A program made the position numbers and the translations under genes. Positions 57,545-64,000 of a stretch of 64,000 nt of DNA are shown in pieces. Below the pieces are notes generated by a model. That model ran no database searches. It was not told the DNA's origin and worked only from the letters and a program-made list of their open reading frames with translations. Position 1 is the stretch's first letter. Each line of letters begins with the position of its first letter. The stretch is from Alviniconcha marisindica (Eukaryota; Mollusca; Gastropoda; Provannidae), in contig JABMCL010002130.1 of NCBI GenBank assembly GCA_018857735.1, positions 1,388,501 through 1,452,500 of the forward strand, read 5' to 3'.

Positions 57545-57880
57545 ATAGAGCCTTGGTGATCAGTACTGGGCTGGTAGGCTGTTCCTGATTTACATAGGGT
57601 ATGGGGTGATCAGTGCTTGGCTGGTAGGCTGTTCCTGATTTACATAGGGTATGGGGTGATCAGTACTTGGCTGGTAAGCTGTTCCTGACTTAGATAGGGT
57701 ATGGGGTGATCAGTACTTGGCTGGTAAGCTGTTCCTGACTTAGATAGGGTATGGGGTGATCAGTACTTGGCTGGTAAGCTGTTCCTGACTTAGGGTATGG
57801 GGTGATCAGTACTTGGCTGGTAGGCTGTTCCTGACTTAGATAGGGTATTGGATGATCAGTACTTGGCTGGCTTTTTTCAT
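57545..57880. repeat. 50-bp minisatellite, about 6 copies
   Basis: The unit GGTGATCAGTACTTGGCTGG + TAAGCTGTTCCTGACTTAGA + TAGGGTATGG recurs every 50 bp, starting about 60 bp after the exon w15 donor. One unit lacks GATAG... Confidence 0.9.
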
Positions 57881-58085
57881 CTGCATGTGAGTGTGGGTTG
57901 GTGAAATGATCACCCCCTGTGAGACTTGGTGTTTATTATTGTGTGTGTTAGTCACTTGAATGTTTGCCCTTGTTCGTTTTGTGGATGTTGTTTTAGTTTG
58001 TTCATTTGTATGCTTCTTGGTTAATGTATGTGTACCTTTATGTGTTCGGCTATTCCATGGTGGGAATCTGAGAGTGTGTTGTTAC

Positions 58086-59062
58086 AGGTGTCTGATGATG
58101 AGTGTGATACCAGCTGTCAGTGTGACAGGTAATGATGCATCTGATCATAAGTGTTGTTACAGGTGTCTGGTGATGAATGTGATACCATCTGTCAGTGTGA
58201 CAGGTAATGATGCATCTGATCATAAGTGTTGTTACAGGTGTCTGATGATGAGTGTGATACCAGCTGTCAGTGTGACAGGTGATGATGCATCTGATCATAA
58301 GTGTTGTTACTGGTGCCTGGTGATGAATGTGATACCAGCTGTCAGTGTGACAAGTAATGATGCATCTGATCATAAGTGTTGTTACAGGTGTCTGGTGATG
58401 AATGTGATACCAGCTGTCAGCGTGACAGGTAATGATGCATCTGATCATAAGTGTTGTTACAGGTGTCTGGTGATGAATGTGATACCAGCTGTCAGTGTGA
58501 CAGGTAATGATGCATCTGATCATAAGTGTTGTTACAGGTGTCTGGTGATGAGTGTGATACCAGCTGTCAGTGTGACAGGTAATGATGCATCTGATCATAA
58601 GTGTTGTTACAGGTGTCTGGTGATGAGTGTGATACCAGCTGTCAGTGTGACAGGTAATGATGCATCTGATCATAAGTGTTGTTACAGGTGTCTGATGATG
58701 AGTGTGATACCAGCTGTCAGTGTGACAGGCGATGATGCATCTGATCATAAGTGTTGTTACAGGTGTCTGGTGATGAATGTGATACCATCTGTCAGTGTGA
58801 CAGGTAATGATGCATCTGATCATAAGTGTTGTTACAGGTGTCTGATGATGAGTGTGATACCAGCTGTCAGTGTGACAGGTAATGATGCATCTGATCATAA
58901 GTGTTGTTACAGGTGTCTGATGATGAGTGTGATACCAGCTGTCAGTGTGACAGGCGATGATGCATCTGATCATAAGTGTTGTTACAGGTGTCTGGTGATG
59001 AATGTGATACCAGCTGTCAGTGTGACAGGTGATGATGCATCTGATCATAAGTGTTGTTACAG
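58086..59062. repeat. 75-bp minisatellite, 13 copies, carrying acceptor and donor
   Basis: The unit GTGTTGTTACAGGTGTCTGA + TGATGAGTGTGATACCAGCT + GTCAGTGTGACAGGTAATGA + TGCATCTGATCATAA recurs every 75 bp with hardly any indels. Each unit has an acceptor (GTTGTTACAG) and, 41 bases later, a donor-like GACAG|GTAATG. The final acceptor is the real one for exon w16. Both strands are fully open across the array because 75 is divisible by 3. Confidence 0.95.
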
Positions 59063-59139
59063 GCATCTGTTTGAGCGGCTGGATGGTCGCATCAGGGGCA
59101 ACTTGCGCCAGGAAGCCATTGACCGATTCTCCAAACCCG
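59063..59139 (+). CDS. CHD7: CHD exon w16: lobe 2, RIRGNLRQEAIDRFS
   Basis: A 77-nt exon, phase 2 to phase 1, with acceptor GTTGTTACAG and donor GTAAAA. It encodes HLFERLDGRIRGNLRQEAID followed by RFSKP, matching the family [23 protein letters not shown] (motif IVa/V approach). The aspartate after KP is completed in w17 to give KPDSDRFVF. Confidence 0.95.
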
Positions 59140-59290
59140 GTAAAATGTTTGTTTGTTTCTCCAATCCAAGTGCTATGAATGGTAAATGGTCATTATCGCC
59201 ATTGACCGATTCTCCAAAGCAGGTAAAATGTTTGTTTATTTCTCCAAGCCAAATGCTACGAACGGTAAGTGGTCATTATCGCCATTCACT
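59111..59290. repeat. 82-bp duplication of the exon w16 3' end and donor
   Basis: GCCATTGACCGATTCTCCAA + ACCCGGTAAAATGTTTGTTT (exon end and donor) recurs at about 59200 as GCCATTGACCGATTCTCCAA + AGCAGGTAAAATGTTTGTTT. The intervening TGCTA(T/C)GAA(T/C)GGTAA(A/G)TGGTC is also duplicated. The second copy is intronic and carries a decoy donor. Confidence 0.9.
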
Positions 59291-59339
59291 CGCTTACCTA
59301 GTCAGCCATTTAAGGGCTGATATAATCAAAATATGACTT

Positions 59340-59465
59340 GTTCAACCATACCTGCTGAACTGCTGATCCTTTGACAACCAAACTCTGTTTGATAGGACAT
59401 CATCATAAGCCAGTGTCTTGTCAAAAGATTGGATTGCTCTTTTCAGGGTCATGATCACAGCAAAG
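59340..59465. repeat. Single diverged ~115-bp repeat unit
   Basis: CTGCTGATCCTTTGACAACCAAACTCTG...CATCATCATAAGCCAGTGTC...AAAGATTGGATTGCT...CAGGGTCATG follows the same order of blocks as the units at 54000-54710. Confidence 0.55.
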
Positions 59466-59801
59466 GTAAACTTCATGGAATGTGTGTCAATCCTATATTG
59501 TCTGTATGACTGGGTATTTTGCAACCATACTAGGTGTGTTGGTGTACTACTACTACATACGTGGTTGGTGTACTATTGCACAGACAAACTGCAAAGAAAG
59601 TGGGCATATACTAACCATAACTCCCTGACATGCAATCATTAGGCACGGATGCCTTGTTTTTCTGGGTAGGACTAGCAGATAACAGGACTTTGACTACCTG
59701 TGACCATTGTTTATGTTCTCACATTCTGCTTGTCCTGTTTTCCCTGCACCGATGGTGTGCATTCAGATTTGAAGTGCTTCATGTTTTGACTGCTGTTGTG
59801 A

Positions 59802-60246
<445 letters not shown>

Positions 60247-60250
60247 TTAA

Positions 60251-60473
60251 CCCCATCACTGCCGCAGCCTGTAAAGTTTCTGGGCTGAAAGTACACGGAC
60301 ATCCCTGAAAACAGTCTATTTTCTGGCTCAATATCACTTCTACTTTCAATGCTATGCATTTGGATGAAAAGCCTTTCACATGCCAGTGCGAAAAAGAAAA
60401 CAAAAAGGCTAAAGGGTTTAGAACTTTGCACTTTTAATGGCGGTTCTCAAGTGGCATCATGGCACTGAAGGGG
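60251..60473. mobile_element. 223-bp piggyBac-type MITE
   Basis: It is flanked by TTAA (60247-60250, 60474-60477), with inverted ends CCCCATCACTGCC and GGCACTGAAGGGG (two mismatches). It has no coding sequence. TTAA duplication and CCCC(T/A)TCA ends fit a piggyBac-derived MITE. It is distinct from the larger element at 44828. Confidence 0.75.
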
Positions 60474-60739
60474 TTAATGTGTTGTCAGTTAACAGCCTGT
60501 TAAGTGTTGTGTGTTAATGTAGTACTAGCCATGTAGTAGCTTCAAACTGATTTTTTTACAAGGGTGGCTGATATAGTTCTCTTGTGAAGAATAGATGACA
60601 TGTTTAGCAGCGAAAATGAAGAAAATAAAAGAGAAAAAGGCAAAAATTAGGTTCCATCGAGATTTAAAAAAACAAAGGTTCCTATTGGATGATGTTGGCA
60701 TTGCAGCAACTGAAATATAGAATGAAAGAAGAAGAAAAT

Positions 60740-60835
60740 GAAGACGAAAAAAGGTACAACAGAGTCTTGAACCTGCAACCTTGCGCTGACGTAACTGGAC
60801 TGGAGCGCAAACCACCCCATTACAGGGGCACCTGG
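60740..60835 (-). other. Possible tRNA-derived SINE trace (B-box-like)
   Basis: On the minus strand, GGTTGCAGGTTCAAGACTC (about 60765-60783) resembles a pol III B box (GGTTCRANNCC). About 45-50 bp upstream, TGTAATGGGGTGG is a weak A-box-like sequence. The T-arm does not pair well, so this is not a functional tRNA. A degraded SINE is possible. Confidence 0.25.
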
Positions 60836-62540
60836 CAAATGTGGAGGGAGTTATGGTTATAGTCTGCCTTGACACCTGGCAAATGTGGAGGGAGTTTTGG
60901 TTATAGTCTGCCTTGACTCCTGACAAATGTGGAGGGAGCTATGGTTATAGTCTGCCTTGACACCTGACAAATGTGGAGGGAGCTATGGTTATAGTCTGCC
61001 TTGACACCTGACAAATGTGGAGGGAGTTATGGTTATAGTCTGCCTTGACACCTGGCAAATGTGGAGGGAGTTATGGTTATAGTCTGCCTTGACACCTGAC
61101 AAACGAGGCTCCGGAGCTATGGTTATAGTCTGCCTTGACACCTGACAAATGTGGAGGGAGCTATGGTTATAGTCTGCCTTGACACCTGGCAAATGTGGAG
61201 GGAGCTATGGTTATAGTCTGCCTTGACACCTGACAAATGTGGAGGGAGCTATGGTTATAGTCTGCCTTGACACCTGACAAATGTGGAGGGAGCTATGGTT
61301 ATAGTCTGCCTTGACACCTGGCAAATGTGGAGGGAGCTATGGTTATAGTCTGCCTTGACACCTGGCAAATGTGGAGGGAGCTATGGTTATAGTCTGCCTT
61401 GACACCTGGCAAATGTGGAGGGAGCTATGGTTATAGTCTGCCTTGACACCTGGCAAATGTGGAGGGAGCTATGGTTATAGTCTGCCTTGACACCTGACAA
61501 ATGTGGAGGGAGTTAAACTTGTGTCCTGCCTGATACCTGACAGTTGTGGAGGGAGTTAAACTTGTGTCCTGCCTAATACCTGACAGTTGTGGAGGGAGTT
61601 AAACTTATGGTCTGTCTGATACCTGACAGTTGTGGAAGGAGTTAAACTTATGGTCTGTCTGACACCTGACAGTTGTGGAGGGAGTTAAGCTTGTGTCCTG
61701 CCTGACACCTGACAAACATGGAGGGAGTTAAGCTTATGGTCTGTCTGACACCTGACAGTTGTGGAGGGAGTTAAGCTTGTGGTCTGACACCTGACAGTTG
61801 TGGAGGGAGTTAAGCTTGTGGTCTGACACCTGACAAACATGGAGGGAGTTAAGCTTATGGTCTGTCTGATACCTGACAATTGTGGAGGGAGTTAAGCTTG
61901 TGGTCTGACACCTGACAAACATGGAGGGAGTTAAGCTTATGGTCTGTCTGACACCTGACAGTTGTGGAGGGAGTTAAGCTTGTGGTCTGACACCTGACAA
62001 ACATGGAGGGAGTTAAGCTTATGGTCTGTCTGACACCTGACAGTTGTGGAGGGAGTTAAGCTTGTGGTCTGACACCTGACAAACGTGGAGGGAGTTAAGC
62101 TTATGGTCTGTCTGACACCTGACAATTGTGGAGGGAGTTAAGCTTGTGGTCTGACACCTGACAAACATGGAGGGAGTTAAGCTTATGGTCTGTCTGACAC
62201 CTGACAGTTGTGGAGGGAGTTAAGCTTGTGGTCTGACACCTGACAAACATGGAGGGAGTTAAGCTTATGGTCTGTCTGACACCTGACAGTTGTGGAGGGA
62301 GTTAAGCTTGTGGTCTGACACCTGACAAACATGGAGGGAGTTAAGCTTATGGTCTGTCTGACACCTGACAGTTGTGGAGGGAGTTAAGCTTGTGGTCTGA
62401 CACCTGACAAACATGGAGGGAGTTAAGCTTATGGTCTGTCTGACACCTGACAGTTGTGGAGGGAGTTAAGCTTGTGGTCTGACACCTGACAAATGTGGAG
62501 GGAGTTAAGCTTATGGTCTATCTGACACCTGACAAATGTG
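60830..62540. repeat. 39-44-bp minisatellite with dimeric higher-order repeat
   Basis: The first half (60830-61500) has 44-bp units of ACACCTGACAAATGTGGAGG + GAGCTATGGTTATAGTCTGC + CTTG. The second half (61500-62540) has AAGCTTGTGGTCTGACACCT + GACAAACATGGAGGGAGTT alternating with AAGCTTATGGTCTGTCTGAC + ACCTGACAGTTGTGGAGGGA, an about 82-bp dimer repeated about 8 times. It shows a clear transition from monomeric to higher-order organisation. Confidence 0.93.
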
Positions 62541-62931
62541 TGAATTTGTGAGAGATGTTACCTGCATTTACCCTCCTGTTGCAAAAAAATCTTCACTCCA
62601 AGTTGGATCTCAGTCAGTTCAGTGGATTGAGTGCCGAATGAGCACATAAATACAAACATACACACAGAGACTCTTACAATTTATCAGATTGAAATCTGGT
62701 GAATTAATGTTCTGTTAAAGTGTTATGAGATTATGTTAGTATTGAAGTGTTGTGAGTTAATGTGTTGTGTATTGATGAAGTGTTGTGAATTGATGCACTT
62801 TTAAGGTGATATGTGTTAACATAGGATTGACATGTGGATTAATGTCCTATAGGAAAGTTGTGTTAAGGATATTAATGTAGTATTGAGGTGTGCTAAATTA
62901 ATGTCCTAGTAAAGCGGTGTTGTTTTTTCAG

Positions 62932-63096
62932 GCCCAGGCACGTTGTCACCGCATCGGGCAGAGCAAGGCGGTGAAGGTGTACCGACTTATCACCCGCAAC
63001 TCCTACGAGCGGGAGATGTTTGACAAAGCCTCGCTGAAGCTGGGGCTGGATAAAGCGGTACTGCAGTCCATGGGGGGAGAGAAAGGCGTCAACACT
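62932..63096 (+). CDS. CHD7: CHD exon w18: ATPase motif VI
   Basis: A 165-nt exon, phase 0-0 (55 codons), with acceptor GTTTTTTCAG and donor GTGAGT. It encodes [20 protein letters not shown] (motif VI with the arginine finger region QARCHRIGQ), [20 protein letters not shown] and [12 protein letters not shown]. This ends the helicase core; exons for the C-terminal half lie beyond the window. Confidence 0.97.
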
Positions 63097-63129
63097 GTGA
63101 GTGTTCGGCCTTGCTGTGCGTCTGTAGCT

Positions 63130-63270
63130 CTGTACTGCACCCTGTGTGTGTTTCAGTGCCAGTGAGGATCTGTCTTGGTACACCACTGTAGGCTGTCTCC
63201 TGCACCCTGTGTGTGTTTCAGTGCCAGAGAAGTTCTTTACAGGACAGTGAGGATCTGTCTTACGTAGTAT
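63130..63270. repeat. ~67-bp duplication with TTTCAG motif
   Basis: CTGCACCCTGTGTGTGTTTC + AGTGCCAG occurs at 63136 and 63203, and GTGAGGATCTGTCTT also occurs twice. The TTTCAG motifs are acceptor-like but not followed by an exon. Confidence 0.7.
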
Positions 63271-63419
63271 GCGACTATAGGCTGTATCTAGAGTTCTGAA
63301 TAGTGCAGTTTTTTCGTGGACATGGTTATGTCTCTTTTTCTCTTTGAAAATGGTTGTAGCATAGCTCAAATGCTTCAGTAATATTGTAAATCTCTGTATT
63401 GTTACATGACTTGTTGGCC

Positions 63420-63740
63420 AACCATCATACTTCATCATTTGTAGTGTACTGTGACATGACTTACGAATGCAACTTGGCCATCAGCCATCATACTTCATCA
63501 TTGTAGTGTACTATGGCATGATTTGCCAGTACAGTATGTTCATCAGCCATCATACTTCATTCATCATTGTAGTGTACTATGGCATGATTTGCCAGTACAG
63601 TATGTTCATCAGCCATCATACTTCATTCATCATTGTAGTGTACTATGGCATGATTTGCCAGGACAGTATGTTCATCAGCCATCATACTTCGTTCATCATT
63701 GTAGTGTACTATGGCATGATTTTTCATTCATCACTGCAGA
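63420..63740. repeat. ~62-66-bp minisatellite, about 5 copies
   Basis: The unit CATCAGCCATCATACTTCAT + TCATCATTGTAGTGTACTAT + GGCATGATTTGCCAGTACAG recurs with a period near 66 bp in the middle copies, degenerate at both ends. Confidence 0.88.
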
Positions 63741-63784
63741 GTACTGTGGTATGATCTTCCAGTATAGCTGCAGCATGTGCATTA

Positions 63785-64000
63785 GCCTCATCTGTCATTG
63801 CAGCATAGTGTGACACTTGCTAGTGTAATTGCAGCATGTCCATCAGACAACATTGCAGCGTAGTGTGACACTTGCTAGTGTAACGCAGCATGTCCATCAG
63901 ACAACATTGCAGCGTAGTGTGACACTTGCTAGTGTAATTGCAGCATGTCCATCAGACAACATTGCAGCGTAGTGTGACACTTGTTAGTGTAACGCAGCAT
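63785..64000. repeat. ~52-55-bp minisatellite, at least 4 copies, cut by window end
   Basis: The unit GTGTGACACTTGCTAGTGTA + A(TT)GCAGCATGTCCATCAGA + CAACATTGCAGCGTA recurs up to the right edge. Confidence 0.88.

Noticed and set aside
57960..59336. 458-codon open frame on +, and a 338-codon frame on the opposite strand
   Set aside because: Both run through the 75-bp array, whose period is divisible by 3, so every frame without a stop in one unit stays open. The + frame merges with exon w16 only because the exon follows in phase.
60740..60835. Functional tRNA on the minus strand
   Set aside because: Only a B-box-like string; T-arm and anticodon stem do not pair and the A box is weak.

Overview
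This is animal (eukaryotic) genomic DNA: one gene cut into short exons with canonical GT-AG splice sites, long introns, decayed non-LTR retrotransposons, TIR transposons and very many minisatellites. The LINE RNase H fragments and TTAA-type elements resemble repeats I know from marine molluscs, so a gastropod or other lophotrochozoan is my best guess. That guess rests on general repeat character, not on a diagnostic marker.

The only confidently recognised host gene is on the + strand: a CHD-family chromatin remodeller of subfamily III (CHD6/7/8/9, kismet in flies). I could place 18 internal coding exons between 14887 and 63096. Joined, they give exactly 2,940 nt (980 codons) with every splice phase consistent. 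In order they encode a Lys/Pro-rich region, a basic KRRS/KRKKY segment, chromodomain 1, chromodomain 2, and the complete SNF2 ATPase from the linker through motif VI (QARCHRIGQ). The 5' end is at best tentative: a CpG-rich region (7286-8300) holds an ATG exon (7764-7874) that is phase-compatible with the first sure exon. The 3' part (end of the ATPase module, SANT/SLIDE-like and BRK regions) lies beyond the window.

Layout: 1-5 kb is a minisatellite, a 2.2-kb TIR element and scattered repeats. 5.4-7.3 kb is an inverted-repeat structure with internal minisatellites. 7.3-8.3 kb is the CpG-rich candidate promoter. 9.0-14.3 kb holds a second TIR element and two LINE pieces. 14.9-63.1 kb is the CHD gene. 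Its introns are dominated by tandem arrays (16-76-bp units, up to 3.3 kb each), nested TIR elements (27.7-32.5 kb), LINE fragments (34.9-38.9 kb), and piggyBac-like, Kolobok-like and hAT-like deletion derivatives sitting inside the minisatellites.

The most unusual feature is that many intronic minisatellites start or end exactly on a splice site and carry copies of that site, sometimes with adjoining exon bases. Examples are the exon starts at 33470, 57293 and 59063, and the exon ends at 33597 and 59139. The gene is therefore lined with decoy acceptors and donors. A second candidate novelty is a TIR transposon family (ends GACTTAGTGCC..., 4-bp target duplications) present in at least six full or partial copies and nested once.
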